Source of the DNA: Dactylosporangium siamense
Lineage (GTDB): Bacteria; Actinomycetota; Actinomycetes; Mycobacteriales; Micromonosporaceae
Reading direction: 5' to 3'
DNA: 64,000 nucleotides
Assembly (NCBI RefSeq): GCF_016862795.1
Contig: NZ_BONQ01000025.1
Location: 62,001-126,000, forward strand
Both the position numbers and the translations under genes were made by a program. Positions 21,014-30,384 of this stretch are shown here, one piece after another; the first letter of the stretch is position 1, and each line of letters opens with the position of its first letter. Under the pieces are notes generated by a model. The model searched no databases and was not told where the DNA came from. It worked only from the letters and a program-made list of their open reading frames with translations.

Positions 21014-22179
21014 ACCAGCTCCCCATTGAGCATGACGGTGGATATCAGGGGTACGCCCGGCCGGTACGCCAGGTGCAGATACGACGGCGCGTCAAGGATC
21101 GCGAGGTCCGCCCGCGAGCCGAGCCGCAGCCGCCCGACGTCGTCGCGGCGCAACGCGGTGGCGCCGCCGGTCGTGGCCGCGAGCACCGCCTCCGCCGGTG
21201 TCATGGCCATCTCGCGAACCGCGAGCGCCACGCAGAACGGCATCGACGTCGTGTACGACGATCCCGGGTTGCAGTCGGTGGCGAGCGCGACGGTCGCACC
21301 GGCGTCGAGGAGCGCCCGCGCCGGTGGATACGGCGAGCGGGTCGAGAACTCGGCGCCGGGCAGCAGCGTCGCCACGGTCGCGGACCCGGCGAGCGCGTCC
21401 ACGTCGGCCGGGGTCAGGTGCGTGCAGTGGTCCGCGGACGCCGCACCGAGCTCGACGGCGAGCCGCACCCCCGGCCCGGCCGTCAGCTGGTTGGCGTGGA
21501 CCCGGGTGCCGAGCCCGGCGGCGGCGCCGACGGTCAGGATGGCGCGGGAGTGATCGGCGTCGAACGCGCCCCGCTCGCAGAACACGTCGATCCATCGCGC
21601 CCCGGCGGACCTCGCCGCCGACAGCATCGGACCGCAGACGAGGCTGACGTAGTCGTCGGTGCGCCCCGCGTATTCGGCGGGAACCACGTGCGCCCCGAGG
21701 AACGTCGTCTCGGCGCTGAACTCCCGCGCGATCCGCAGCGACCGGGCCTCGTCCGCCACGGTCAGCCCGTATCCGGACTTGATCTCCATGGTCGTGGTGC
21801 CCTGCCGCAGCGCCTCCCGCCGCAGCCGCGCCACGTTGGTCCGGAGCTGCTCGTCGTCGGCGGCCCTGGTCGCGCCGACCGTCGTGCGGATCCCCCCGCC
21901 CGTGTACGCCTCGCCCGCCATCCGAGCGGCGAACTCCGCGGCCCGGTCCCCGGCGAACACCAGGTGTGCGTGGCTGTCGACGAACCCCGGCAGGACCGCA
22001 CCCCCGCCGGCGTCGACCCGCGCGTCCGCCGGCGGCGCGTCCGCGGCCCGCCCGATCCACGCCACCTTGCGGTCGTCGACGACGAGCGCCGCCTGCCGGC
22101 GGATGCCCAGTGGCCCGTCACCGAACCCCGGCACGCACGTGACCAGCTCGCCGATGTTGGTGACCAGCATCGACCTCAT
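21010..22179 (-). CDS. hutI: Imidazolonepropionase
   Basis: It opens the imidazolone ring to give formiminoglutamate, the third step of histidine degradation. The 389-residue amidohydrolase has the metal motif [13 protein letters not shown] and later histidines in GAHVVP and HANQL. The frame is open far upstream, but only because the hutF repeat tail has no stops there. The ATG at 22179 overlaps the hutF stop as ATGA and has GGTGGG upstream. I chose this start over the in-frame ATG at 22170. Confidence 0.95.
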   Translation of the reverse strand: MRSMLVTNIGELVTCVPGFGDGPLGIRRQAALVVDDRKVAWIGRAADAPPADARVDAGGGAVLPGFVDSHAHLVFAGDRAAEFAARMAGEAYTGGGIRTTVGATRAADDEQLRTNVARLRREALRQGTTTMEIKSGYGLTVADEARSLRIAREFSAETTFLGAHVVPAEYAGRTDDYVSLVCGPMLSAARSAGARWIDVFCERGAFDADHSRAILTVGAAAGLGTRVHANQLTAGPGVRLAVELGAASADHCTHLTPADVDALAGSATVATLLPGAEFSTRSPYPPARALLDAGATVALATDCNPGSSYTTSMPFCVALAVREMAMTPAEAVLAATTGGATALRRDDVGRLRLGSRADLAILDAPSYLHLAYRPGVPLISTVMLNGELV

Positions 22180-24143
22180 CGCTGCCCACCGATCAACGAC
22201 CCGCCACCCGCCGCCGCCCGCACTACCGCGTCCCGCGCCGCCGTGGCTGGGGCCGTCTGCTGCTTTGCCGTGGCTGGGGCCGTCTGCTGCTTTGCCGTGG
22301 CTGGGGCCGTCTGTTGTGCTGCCGGGGGCGCGTCGTGCGCCGTGGTGACGGGGGTCGTCTGCTGCGCCGCTGGGGCTACGTCGTGCGCTGCTGTGGCCGG
22401 GGCTGTCTGTTGTGCCGCCGGGGCCGCGTGGTGCGCCGCCGACAGGCGTGCGGCTTGCGTGGCAGACAAGGGTCCGCTGGGGGGTGGTGCCGTCGCCGGT
22501 AGAGGCGCGGTCTGTGGGACAGCGAGCGGGGACGGTCCTGCGGCTTGTGGGCCAGCCCGGCGTGCTGCGGGAGATGGCGGTGCCGTGCCTCGTGGTGTGG
22601 CTTGGGGCGGTGTGGTGGGCGGTGGTCCGGCGGGGGCTGCCGGTGGTGTGTGCGGCGTTGAGGTCTGTGGTGGGGCGGCCTGTGGTGGTGCGGGGGACGC
22701 AGGCGTCGTGGCTGGCGTCGTGGCACGAGATGGTGTAGCGGGCGATGGTGCGGTGGGCGGTGGGCCGGCGGGGGTCGGTGGTGGTGTGAGCGGCGTTGAG
22801 GGCCGCGGTGGAGCGGTGGACGCGTCGACGGCGTGCAGGGCGGCCGTCAGGGCGGCGCCGACGTCGGGCACCGTGAGGTGGATGCCGTCGCGGACGGTGA
22901 CGCGGCCGTCGATGACGACGTGCTGGATGTCGGCGGCGGTTGCGGTGAACAGGATCGACGAGGGGGTGCTGCCGGCGGTGCGGGGTGAGGTGAGGCTGAC
23001 CGTGACGAGGTCGGCGCGGGCGCCCGGGGTGATGCCGCCCGCATCGGTCCAGCCGAGGGAGGCGTGGCCGGTGGTGGTCGCGGCGGTGAGCAGCTCGGCG
23101 GCGGTGAAGTGGCCGCGGTGCTCGGTGTGCAGGCGCTCGTGCATCTCGACGCCGCGGGCCTCCTCGAACAGGTCGATGACGGCGTGGCTGTCGCTGCCGA
23201 GGGACAGCGGGCTGCCGGCGTCGACCAGGGCCCGCGCGTGGCCGATGCCGTCGGCGAGGTCGCGCTCGGTGGTGGGGCAGAAGCACACACCGGTGCCGGA
23301 GTCGCCGAGCTCGGTGCGGTCGGTGTCGGTGAGGTGGGTCGCGTGCACGACGGTCACGGTCGGGCCGGTCAGCCCGCGGTCGGCGAGCAGCTCCGTCGGG
23401 GTGCGGCCGTGCACCGCGAGGCAGGCGTCGTTTTCGGCGCGCTGCTCCGAGAGGTGCACGTGGGTCGGCCGGCCCTCCGTGTGCCGCGCGAACTCGCCGA
23501 GCGCGGCGGCGGGGACGGCCCGGACGCTGTGTGCGGCGGCGCCGATCTTCGCGTGTGGCCGGGGGGTGAGGCGTGCGACCCGGTCCGCCCAGCCGTCGAC
23601 GCCGGTGTCGCCGAAGCGGCGCTGGATCCCTTCGAGCGGCCTGCCGTCGACGGTCGAGGTCAGGTACAGCGTGTCGAGCAGCGTGATCCGGATCCCGGCG
23701 GCGGACGCGGCGGCGATCAGGGCCTCGCCCATCGCGTTGGGGTCCGCATACGGCGTGCCGCCGGGACCGTGGTGCAGGTAGTGGAACTCGCCGACGCAGG
23801 TGATGCCGGCGAGGGCCATCTCGGCGTAGACGGCCGTGGCGAGGCGATGGTAGGAGTCGGGGTCGAGGGCGCCGGCGACGGAATACATCTGCTCACGCCA
23901 GGTCCAGAACGTGCCCCGTCCACCCTGGGTCCGCCCGCGCAGCGCCCGGTGGAACGCGTGCGAGTGCGCGTCGGCGAACCCCGGCAGCGTCACCCCGGCC
24001 AGCCGCACCACGTCTGGTGCCGCGCCGGCCGGCGTGCCGGGGGTGATCGTGGCGAACCTGCCGTCCACCACCTCGATCAGCACGTCGGCCGCGACACCTC
24101 CCGGCAGCCACGCCCACTCGCAATGGAACCGGACGGAGGTCAT
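22176..24143 (-). CDS. hutF: Formimidoylglutamate deiminase with long Pro/Ala/Thr tail
   Basis: It converts N-formimidoylglutamate to N-formylglutamate and ammonia. Residues 1 to about 442 form a normal amidohydrolase: His60 and His62 in [10 protein letters not shown] bind metal, and HVHLSEQ and SDSHA motifs follow. The family is about 450 residues long. Here a further 213 residues, rich in Pro, Ala, Thr and Gln, run to the stop codon. They include repeats such as KQQTAPATA. The tail stays in frame and its stop overlaps hutI, so translation through it is required for coupling. The ATG start at 24143 overlaps the upstream stop codon. Confidence 0.92.
   Translation of the reverse strand: MTSVRFHCEWAWLPGGVAADVLIEVVDGRFATITPGTPAGAAPDVVRLAGVTLPGFADAHSHAFHRALRGRTQGGRGTFWTWREQMYSVAGALDPDSYHRLATAVYAEMALAGITCVGEFHYLHHGPGGTPYADPNAMGEALIAAASAAGIRITLLDTLYLTSTVDGRPLEGIQRRFGDTGVDGWADRVARLTPRPHAKIGAAAHSVRAVPAAALGEFARHTEGRPTHVHLSEQRAENDACLAVHGRTPTELLADRGLTGPTVTVVHATHLTDTDRTELGDSGTGVCFCPTTERDLADGIGHARALVDAGSPLSLGSDSHAVIDLFEEARGVEMHERLHTEHRGHFTAAELLTAATTTGHASLGWTDAGGITPGARADLVTVSLTSPRTAGSTPSSILFTATAADIQHVVIDGRVTVRDGIHLTVPDVGAALTAALHAVDASTAPPRPSTPLTPPPTPAGPPPTAPSPATPSRATTPATTPASPAPPQAAPPQTSTPHTPPAAPAGPPPTTPPQATPRGTAPPSPAARRAGPQAAGPSPLAVPQTAPLPATAPPPSGPLSATQAARLSAAHHAAPAAQQTAPATAAHDVAPAAQQTTPVTTAHDAPPAAQQTAPATAKQQTAPATAKQQTAPATAARDAVVRAAAGGGSLIGGQR
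22240..22416 (-). repeat. 27-bp and 48-bp tandem repeats in the hutF tail
   Basis: Three 27-bp units (22240-22266, 22267-22293, 22294-22320) encode KQQTAPATA-type repeats. Units of about 48 bp follow at 22321-22368 and 22369-22416, with a partial third copy. All are multiples of three and preserve the hutF frame. Confidence 0.9.
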
Positions 24144-25351
24144 TGACTCAGCCGGGCCAGCAGGTCGGTGAGCTTCTCGACGCCCACCGCACAGTCCGCG
24201 TCGGACGCCGACTCCTGTGGTGCGTGCGAGATGCCGGTCGGGTTGCGCACGAACAGCATGCCCGTGTCGACGTGCTTCGACAGGACCCCGGCGTCGTGGC
24301 CGGCACCGGTCGGCAGGACCGGGGCACCGAGCTCCAGGGCGGCCAGCCGGCTGACGTCACCGGCGAACGCGACCTCACCGGTCACCGACTCCGCCGCGAG
24401 GGTGACCCGGGTGCCGTCGTGGCGGGCCCGCTCCTCCGCCCGCTGCTGGATCGCGCCGACGAGCCGGTCGAGGGTGTCCCCGTCGGCGGCCCTCGCGTCC
24501 AGCCACGCGGAGGCGCGCGCGGCGATGGCGTTGGTGGCGTTGGGGGCGACGTCGACGCGCCCGACGGTGGCGTGCGCCCCGTGCGCCCGCGCAGCCTCGT
24601 CGGCAGCGAGGACGGTGTGCGCCAGGGTCAGCATCGGGTCGTGCCGGTCGCGCATCCTGGTCGTGCCGGCGTGGTTGCCCTCGCCGGAGAAGTCGAGCCG
24701 ATACCGACCGTGCGGCCAGATCCCGCTCGCGACGCCGACGGGTGCGTCGAGCACGTCCAGGGCGCGGCCCTGCTCGACGTGCAGCTCGACGAACGCGCCG
24801 ATGCGGGCCAGCCGGGAAGGGTCGGGGCCGAGCGCGTCGACGTCGAGCCCGGCCTTGCCCATCGCGTCGGCCAGGTAGATCCCGTCGCGGTCCTGCAGCC
24901 GCAGCGCCTGGGCCGGGTCGAACGCGCCGGTGAGCAGGCGGGAGCCGAGGCACGGCACGCCGAACCGGGCGCCCTCCTCCTCGGTGAAGACGACGACGGC
25001 GATCGGCCGGGACGGTGTCACGCCGCGCTCGCGGAGCCGGTCGACGGCGAGCAGCCCGGAGACGACGCCGAGCGGCCCGTCGTAGCCGCCGCCGTGCGGC
25101 ACCGAGTCGAGGTGGCTGCCGGTGACGACCGCGCCGTCACCCTCGGGGGAGCCCCACCACGCCCACAGGTTGCCGTTGCGGTCGACCTCAACCTCGAGGT
25201 CGCGGTCGAGGGCCTCCTCGACGAACCACTCCCGGCAGACCAGGTCGGTGTCGGTCCAGGAGTGCCGCAGGTAGCCGCCGTCGCCGCCGGCCCGGCCGAT
25301 GGGGCTGAGTGAACCCCACAGCGCCGCGAACCGCTCACCGGTCATCGTCAT
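24140..25351 (-). CDS. M20-family amidohydrolase of the hut operon (AllC-like)
   Basis: The 403-residue product is a zinc-dependent amidohydrolase related to allantoate amidohydrolase. His80 and Asp91 (TGSHLDSVPHGGGYDG) and the TEEEG glutamates form the di-metal site. Similar genes sit between hutF and hutU in Streptomyces. By pathway logic it should cleave N-formylglutamate to glutamate and formate, in place of HutG; the substrate is inferred. The ATG at 25351 has GGAGG seven bases upstream and its stop codon overlaps hutF. Confidence 0.85.
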   Translation of the reverse strand: MTMTGERFAALWGSLSPIGRAGGDGGYLRHSWTDTDLVCREWFVEEALDRDLEVEVDRNGNLWAWWGSPEGDGAVVTGSHLDSVPHGGGYDGPLGVVSGLLAVDRLRERGVTPSRPIAVVVFTEEEGARFGVPCLGSRLLTGAFDPAQALRLQDRDGIYLADAMGKAGLDVDALGPDPSRLARIGAFVELHVEQGRALDVLDAPVGVASGIWPHGRYRLDFSGEGNHAGTTRMRDRHDPMLTLAHTVLAADEAARAHGAHATVGRVDVAPNATNAIAARASAWLDARAADGDTLDRLVGAIQQRAEERARHDGTRVTLAAESVTGEVAFAGDVSRLAALELGAPVLPTGAGHDAGVLSKHVDTGMLFVRNPTGISHAPQESASDADCAVGVEKLTDLLARLSQ

Positions 25352-25454
25352 GCCGCCACCTCCGTCACGCTCCGGCGCCCGCCTGACCGGCAGCGCCCCT
25401 GAAGAACCGTCCCGCCGCCTCCGCCTCCGCCTCCGCGGCCGCGCCGCGCGCGGG

Positions 25455-27104
25455 TCATGACGTCTCCCGCATCGGCACGCGCAGCCCGGCCTGATCGGCG
25501 ACCTCGGCGGCCTCGTCGTAGCCGGCGTCGACGTGGCGCAGCACGCCCATCGCCGGGTCGTTGGACAGCACCCGGGCCAGCTTCTGCGCCGCGAGCTCGG
25601 TGCCGTCGGCGACCGAGACCTGCCCGGCGTGGATCGACCGGCCGATCCCGACGCCGCCGCCGTGGTGGATCGACACCCACGAGGCGCCCGAGGCGGTGTT
25701 GACCAGCGCGTTGAGCAGGGGCCAGTCGGCGATCGCGTCGGAGCCGTCGCGCATCGCCTCGGTCTCCCGGTAGGGCGAGGCGACGGAGCCGGTGTCCAGG
25801 TGGTCGCGGCCGATCACGAGCGGCGCCTCGACGGTGCCGTCGGCGACCATCTCGTTGAACCTGAGACCGGCCCTGTCCCGCTCGCCCTGCCCGAGCCAGC
25901 AGATCCTGGCCGGCAGCCCCTGGAACGCGACCCGCTCGCCGGCCATGCGGATCCAGCGGTGCAGCGAGTCGTTGTCCGGGAACAGGTCGAGCACGGCCCG
26001 GTCGGTGGCGGCGATGTCGGCCGGGTTGCCCGACAGCGCGGCCCAGCGGAACGGGCCCTTGCCCTCGCAGAACAGCGGCCGGATGTAGGCGGGGACGAAT
26101 CCGGGGAACGCGAACGCCCGGTCGAACCCGCCCAGCTGCGCCTCGCCGCGGATCGAGTTGCCGTAGTCGAAGACCTCGGCGCCCCGGTCGAGGAACCCGA
26201 CCATGGCCTCCACGTGCCGGGCCATCGAGTGGCGGGCCCGGTCGGTGTACTCCTCGGGCTTCGTCGCGGCGTAGTCGGCGGCGTCGCCGGGCTCGACCCC
26301 GCTCGGCACGTAGGACAGCGGGTCGTGTGCGGAGGTCTGGTCGGTGACGATGTCGACCGGCACGCCCATGCGCAGCAGCTCGGGCAGCAGCAGGGCGGCG
26401 TTGCCGACGACACCGACCGACAGGGCGCGGCGGGCGATCTGGGCCTCGACCGCGAGCCGCACCCCCTCTTCGAGGGAGTCGGCGACGACATCGAGGTAGC
26501 GGGTCGCGACCCGCCGCTCCAGGCGGGACCGGTCGACGTCGACGATCAGGCAGGCCCCACCGTTCATGGTGACGGCGAGAGGCTGGGCGCCGCCCATGCC
26601 ACCACAGCCGGCGGTGAGTGTCAGCGTGCCGGCGAGGGTGCCGCCGAACCGCTTCTCCGCCACCGCGGCGAACGTCTCATAGGTGCCCTGCAGGATGCCC
26701 TGCGTGCCGATGTAGATCCAGGAGCCGGCGGTCATCTGCCCATACATGGTCAGGCCGAGCGCCTCGAGGCGGCGGAACTCGGGCCAGGTCGCCCAGTCGC
26801 CGACGAGGTTGGAGTTGGCGATCAGCACCCGCGGCGCCCACTCATGGGTCTGCAGCACACCGACCGGGCGGCCGGACTGCACCAGCATCGTCTCGTCGGG
26901 GCCCAGCGTGGTGAGGGTCCGCATCAGCGCCCGGAAGGACGGCCAGTCGCGCGCCGCCTTGCCGGTGCCGCCATAGACGACCAGGTCCTGCGGTCGCTCG
27001 GCGACGTCGGGATCGAGGTTGTTCATCAACATGCGCAGCGCGGCTTCCTGCTGCCAGCCACGGGCCGTCAGCTTGGTGCCGCGAGGGGCACGGACCGTCT
27101 CCAT
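25455..27104 (-). CDS. hutU: Urocanate hydratase
   Basis: It hydrates urocanate to imidazolonepropionate with tightly bound NAD. The 549-residue product has the family start ([17 protein letters not shown]), the NAD-binding [10 protein letters not shown] and the C-terminal [17 protein letters not shown] region with the conserved catalytic segment. AGGAG precedes the ATG by four bases. A 103-bp gap separates it from the M20 gene; nothing else is evident in that gap. Confidence 0.97.
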   Translation of the reverse strand: METVRAPRGTKLTARGWQQEAALRMLMNNLDPDVAERPQDLVVYGGTGKAARDWPSFRALMRTLTTLGPDETMLVQSGRPVGVLQTHEWAPRVLIANSNLVGDWATWPEFRRLEALGLTMYGQMTAGSWIYIGTQGILQGTYETFAAVAEKRFGGTLAGTLTLTAGCGGMGGAQPLAVTMNGGACLIVDVDRSRLERRVATRYLDVVADSLEEGVRLAVEAQIARRALSVGVVGNAALLLPELLRMGVPVDIVTDQTSAHDPLSYVPSGVEPGDAADYAATKPEEYTDRARHSMARHVEAMVGFLDRGAEVFDYGNSIRGEAQLGGFDRAFAFPGFVPAYIRPLFCEGKGPFRWAALSGNPADIAATDRAVLDLFPDNDSLHRWIRMAGERVAFQGLPARICWLGQGERDRAGLRFNEMVADGTVEAPLVIGRDHLDTGSVASPYRETEAMRDGSDAIADWPLLNALVNTASGASWVSIHHGGGVGIGRSIHAGQVSVADGTELAAQKLARVLSNDPAMGVLRHVDAGYDEAAEVADQAGLRVPMRETS

Positions 27105-27117
27105 GGAACTCCTCGGG

Positions 27118-27978
27118 TTAGGGCAGGAAGACCTGGCGGGTGGCGGCGGACCGCTCGAACGACTCGAGGCGGGCCTGGGTGTCGGTCGGCGCGGCGTCGC
27201 ACATGGCTTGCAGCAGCATCGTCACCATCGCCGTCGGGGCGCTGTGGGAGTCGAACACCAGTCGCGACCCCACCGGCGCCGGCAGGATCAGGTCGGACTC
27301 GGCGGCAGCCGGGCTGACGGGCGAGTCGGTGACGGTCACGACGGTCAGACCGGCGGCGCGTGCCTCCCGCAGCGCGTCGACCGCCTCTCGCGGATACCGG
27401 GGCAGCACAAACGCCAGCATCGCAACTGCGCCCGCCGCGCGTGCCTGATCCAGCCGATCCGCCAGCAGGCTGCCGTGCTCGTGCAGCAGCCGCACGTCGG
27501 GGTGGACCTTCGCGGCGAAATAGCTGAATGCGGTCGCCAGCGCGCGGGCCGCCCGCATGCCGAACACGGGCAGCGGCCGGCTGCCGATCAGCAGCCGGCC
27601 CGCCTCGGCGAGCGGCCCGGGGTCGGCGAGCGCGGCGGCGAGACGCTGCAGGTTGGCGATCTCGGCGCCCAGCGCCCGCTGGAACTGGTTGGTCCCGGTC
27701 TCGGCCGGCTCGTCGTCGCGGGGCGGGCGGTGCGAATAGCCGTCGAAGGTGACCCGGATCTCGTCGCGGAGCGAGTGGTAGCCGTCGAAGCCGAGCGCGG
27801 TCGCGAAGCGGGTGACCGACGGCTGGCTCACCCCGGCGAGCGTCGCCAGGTCGCCGCTGGAGAGGTAGCCGGCCTGGCCGGCGTTGTCGACCAGGCAGCG
27901 GGCGATGCGCCGCTGGGCGGGCGTGAGCCGCTGCCCGTCGAACAGCTCCAGCAGTCGCCGCTCCATCTCCGTCGTCAC
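27118..27978 (-). CDS. RpiR/MurR-family transcriptional regulator, probable hut regulator
   Basis: The 286-residue product has an N-terminal helix-turn-helix ([20 protein letters not shown]) and a C-terminal SIS sugar/ligand-binding domain around residues 120-260. It is the first gene of the hut transcription unit, 13 bases ahead of hutU, so it most likely controls the operon and itself. The GTG start lies about two bases past the expected transcription start, so it is near-leaderless. The SIS ligand may be a histidine-degradation intermediate. Confidence 0.85.
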   Translation of the reverse strand: MTTEMERRLLELFDGQRLTPAQRRIARCLVDNAGQAGYLSSGDLATLAGVSQPSVTRFATALGFDGYHSLRDEIRVTFDGYSHRPPRDDEPAETGTNQFQRALGAEIANLQRLAAALADPGPLAEAGRLLIGSRPLPVFGMRAARALATAFSYFAAKVHPDVRLLHEHGSLLADRLDQARAAGAVAMLAFVLPRYPREAVDALREARAAGLTVVTVTDSPVSPAAAESDLILPAPVGSRLVFDSHSAPTAMVTMLLQAMCDAAPTDTQARLESFERSAATRQVFLP

Positions 27979-27984
27979 GCCCCC

Positions 27985-28015
27985 GAATGTAAGACTCCAT
28001 TCAAAATCAAGTCAA
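27985..28015 (-). promoter_or_regulatory. hut operon promoter with overlapping palindrome
   Basis: On the minus strand TTGACT (28010-28015) and TTACAT (27987-27992) are separated by exactly 17 bases, a classic sigma-70-type promoter. An inverted repeat GAATG-N8-CATTC (27985-28002) covers the -10 box. This is a plausible operator for the RpiR-type protein encoded just downstream. Confidence 0.65.
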
Positions 28016-28074
28016 GTGCATGAGAGCATTCATAGTGTTGCCTAACCTGGGGGTCCGCGTGCGACCCTCGCGGC

Positions 28075-28890
28075 GTGCGGTTGACCTATCTGGCTACGTA
28101 TCCCGTCAAGAGCTGCTACCGGGTGGAGGCCGACGCCGCGGAGGTGGAGCCGTGGGGGCTGGCCGGCGACCGGCGCTGGCTGATCGTCGACGGCGACGCC
28201 AAGCTCATCACCCAGCGGGACACCCCTGAGCTGGGACGCATCCACCCCGAGCCGCGCGACGGCGGCCTGTTGCTGAGGGCATCCGGCGCGCAGGATCTAT
28301 GGGTACCCAATCCATCCGGGGAAACCGTCGACGTCCGGCATTTCTTTCTCTGGGTCGCCGCCACCCCGGCGGGGCAGCGCGCCGACCGGTGGATCTCGGA
28401 CGTGATCGGCCGCCCCGTCACGCTGGTCCACCTGGACGACCCGACCCGCCGGCCGGTCGACCCCGAATACGGCGAGCCGGGCGACCGGGTAAGTTTCGCC
28501 GACGGCTATCCGCTGCTGCTGGTCAACTCGGCCTCGCTCGACGCCGTCAACGACTGGCTGGTCGAGGGCGGTGACGAGCCGGTCGAAATGACCCGGTTCC
28601 GGCCCAACGTGGTCGTCGACGGGGCGCCCGCGTGGGCGGAGGACGGGTGGATCGGCGGCCGCATCGTCATCGGTGACGTGTCGTTCCGGGTGCCGAAGGC
28701 GTGCAGCCGGTGCGTCCTGACCACCATCGACCCCGAGACTCAGGAGAAGGGCCGGCAGCCGCTGCGCGTCCTGGGTCAGCGCCGCCGGTTCCCCGAGGGG
28801 CTGCTGTTCGGCGTCAACCTGATCCCGGACCTGGAGGGGTTCGACGGACGGGGAAAGATCGCCGTGGGAGACGAGGTGATCGTGGCATAA
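28075..28890 (+). CDS. MOSC-domain protein, YcbX-like
   Basis: The 271-residue product has an N-terminal MOSC beta-barrel (residues 1-90) and a C-terminal MOSC domain with the conserved cysteine in KACSRCVLTT. Such proteins bind molybdenum cofactor and reduce N-hydroxylated compounds with an electron partner. No partner gene is adjacent. The GTG start is divergent from the hut promoter region. Confidence 0.85.
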   Translation: MRLTYLATYPVKSCYRVEADAAEVEPWGLAGDRRWLIVDGDAKLITQRDTPELGRIHPEPRDGGLLLRASGAQDLWVPNPSGETVDVRHFFLWVAATPAGQRADRWISDVIGRPVTLVHLDDPTRRPVDPEYGEPGDRVSFADGYPLLLVNSASLDAVNDWLVEGGDEPVEMTRFRPNVVVDGAPAWAEDGWIGGRIVIGDVSFRVPKACSRCVLTTIDPETQEKGRQPLRVLGQRRRFPEGLLFGVNLIPDLEGFDGRGKIAVGDEVIVA

Positions 28891-28928
28891 CGGGCCCGGG
28901 GAGGCGGGTGACGCGTCATGATCAAGGG

Positions 28929-29618
28929 GTGACGCCCCTGCGGGTCCGGCCCCACCTCGCCGAGATCCTCGACCGGACCCGGCACGTGGTGCTGACGTTC
29001 AGCGTGCTCGGCAACCTGCTGCCCGAGCCCGAGACGGTCGCCGGGCAGGTCCGCGACATGCTGCTCGACACCGGTCACCAGATGTCGATCCTCGTCAGCG
29101 CGAGCGGCAACCCGTTCGACATGCTGGCGGAGGCCTACGCGGCGGGCGAGGACCTGGGCAGGCGCGCCGAGCAGCTCGTCCACGACGCGGAGCTCGACGC
29201 CGCGGGCCGGGCACCGATCACGAACGGGGCTCCCGCGCTCCTCGACGCGTGCCGGGCCACCGGCCGTGCCGTCACCGTCTACGCCCCCCACAGCGAGTCC
29301 GCGGTGGGGCGCTTCCTGCACCGCCACGGGCTGCGCCCGCTGGTCGGGCCGGCGCTGGGCCGGGGCTTCGCCATGCGGCACCCGGCGGTGCGCACGATGG
29401 CTCCGGTCATCGAGTCGATCGGCGCGTTGCCGGGCGAGACCGCGGTGGTCTGCGCGACGTTCTCGGCCATGTCCGCGACCCAGCGGGCCGGCGCCCACGC
29501 CATCGGCGTCGAGCGCCTCCGAGAGCCGCGGAAGATGCTGCACGGAGGCGAGGGCAGCAACGCCGTCGTGCAGTCCCTGACCCACCTCGCCGACGCGGTC
29601 AGGGCCCGCGTCGCATAA
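28929..29618 (+). CDS. Degenerate HAD-superfamily protein
   Basis: The 229-residue chain has the length and layout of a HAD phosphatase, with a helical cap in the first half. However, motif I, normally DxDG, reads F24-S-V-L-G-N, and the late GDSxxD motif reads CATFSAMSA. The catalytic aspartates are therefore missing at both ends. It may be a binding or regulatory pseudo-enzyme. The GTG at 28929 is preceded by AAGGG; a longer in-frame reading overlaps the MOSC gene and is not supported. Confidence 0.6.
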   Translation: MTPLRVRPHLAEILDRTRHVVLTFSVLGNLLPEPETVAGQVRDMLLDTGHQMSILVSASGNPFDMLAEAYAAGEDLGRRAEQLVHDAELDAAGRAPITNGAPALLDACRATGRAVTVYAPHSESAVGRFLHRHGLRPLVGPALGRGFAMRHPAVRTMAPVIESIGALPGETAVVCATFSAMSATQRAGAHAIGVERLREPRKMLHGGEGSNAVVQSLTHLADAVRARVA

Positions 29619-29676
29619 CGGCGGGCGTGTGGATGGTCACAGCATCGGTGCGCGTCGCTCTGGTAGAACAACCCGC

Positions 29677-30168
29677 GTGTCATTTCTCCTGTGGTCGGGA
29701 CAGGCCGTCGGGCACCGCCGTGCCGGTGTCGGGCTCGCCGTCGGTGTGGTCTGCGCCGCTGCCGCGGTGAAGCTGTTCCCGGAGCATCCCCTCGACCGGC
29801 CCAACGCCCTGGCCGCCGCCGCACTGCTGAGCGCGGCGGGTCTCGCCGCCCTGGTCTGGGCCGCCGCGATGGCACACGTCGGCGTGCAGATCAGCATGTA
29901 CAACGTGCGCATCCGCCACGGGCTGCTGCCGATGCCACCGATCACGGTGCCGCTGCGGATGGTCACCAGCATGCGCGCCGTCGACGTGCAGTCCAACATC
30001 GCCCAGCGGTGGGGGTGGACCTGGGTGCCCGGGCGGGGACGTGCGGTCATTGTGCGGTCTGGCCCGGCCCTGCTGTTCGACTTCGCCGGCCGGCAGTTCA
30101 CGGTCAGCGTCGACGACCCTGACGAGGCCGAGGCCGCCCTCAACCGGATGCGCAGCCCGGCCCGCTGA
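29677..30168 (+). CDS. Membrane-anchored PH-like domain protein
   Basis: The 163-residue product has two hydrophobic spans in the first 70 residues. A beta-rich domain follows, with a PH-like YNVRIRHGLLPMPPITVPLRMV segment, similar to small actinobacterial membrane proteins of unknown role. The GTG at 29677 is seven bases after TAGAAC, a probable leaderless start. Confidence 0.6.
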   Translation: MSFLLWSGQAVGHRRAGVGLAVGVVCAAAAVKLFPEHPLDRPNALAAAALLSAAGLAALVWAAAMAHVGVQISMYNVRIRHGLLPMPPITVPLRMVTSMRAVDVQSNIAQRWGWTWVPGRGRAVIVRSGPALLFDFAGRQFTVSVDDPDEAEAALNRMRSPAR

Positions 30169-30183
30169 CCCGGAATTGGTGAA

Positions 30184-30208
30184 GCCCGGGGAGTGTCCAT
30201 CCCCGGGC
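30184..30208. terminator. Hairpin terminator between convergent transcripts
   Basis: GCCCGGGG (30184-30191) pairs perfectly with 30201-30208 around a 9-base loop. It follows the PH-like gene on the plus strand and the permuted tRNA cassette on the minus strand, so it can end both. Confidence 0.75.
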
Positions 30209-30231
30209 CTCGGTTTGCCGCCCACTTGCAC

Positions 30232-30369
30232 ACACCGGCACGTTTAAGGTCACAGGTCAACTTGAAGGCGTCGCGCTCTGCGATTGAGCTATCGGACCAG
30301 GTTGGAGGTCCGAACGGGAGTTGAACCCGTAGCCTCGACGACAATGCCTGTGATCGGTCGATCCGGTGT
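30232..30369 (-). ncRNA. Flanking helices that clasp permuted element 1
   Basis: Two 7-bp helices lie outside the anticodon stem. The outer helix pairs 30363-30369 with 30232-30238 (ACACCGG/CCGGTGT). The inner helix pairs 30347-30353 with 30250-30256 (TCACAGG/CCTGTGA). Together with the anticodon stem they make one long nested stem whose apex is the acceptor stem. A possible 3-bp CAA/TTG pairing sits between the inner helix and the anticodon stem. The arrangement suggests a defined RNA of about 138 nucleotides. Confidence 0.7.
30269..30340 (-). tRNA. Circularly permuted tRNA-like element 1 (encoded CCA)
   Basis: On the minus strand the 3' half comes first. In order it has CGTCG (30340-30336), the variable AGGCT, a T-arm with loop TTCAACT (30330-30314), the acceptor strand TCGGACC (30313-30307), T73 and an encoded CCA (30305-30303). 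After four bases the 5' half follows: acceptor GGTCCGA (30298-30292), TA, D-arm GCTC...GAGC, G and CGACG (30273-30269). Acceptor strands pair 7/7 and anticodon-stem strands 5/5. No arrangement of the flanking bases gives U33, and the D-loop lacks the usual GG. It is therefore a permuted cloverleaf with no normal anticodon loop. Confidence 0.85.
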
Positions 30370-30384
30370 TGAGCGGCGAATGCT

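Noticed and set aside
22180-23286. A long N-terminal extension of hutI
   Set aside because: The frame is open only because the repeats have no stop in that phase. The start at 22179 is fixed by its overlap with hutF and by family length.
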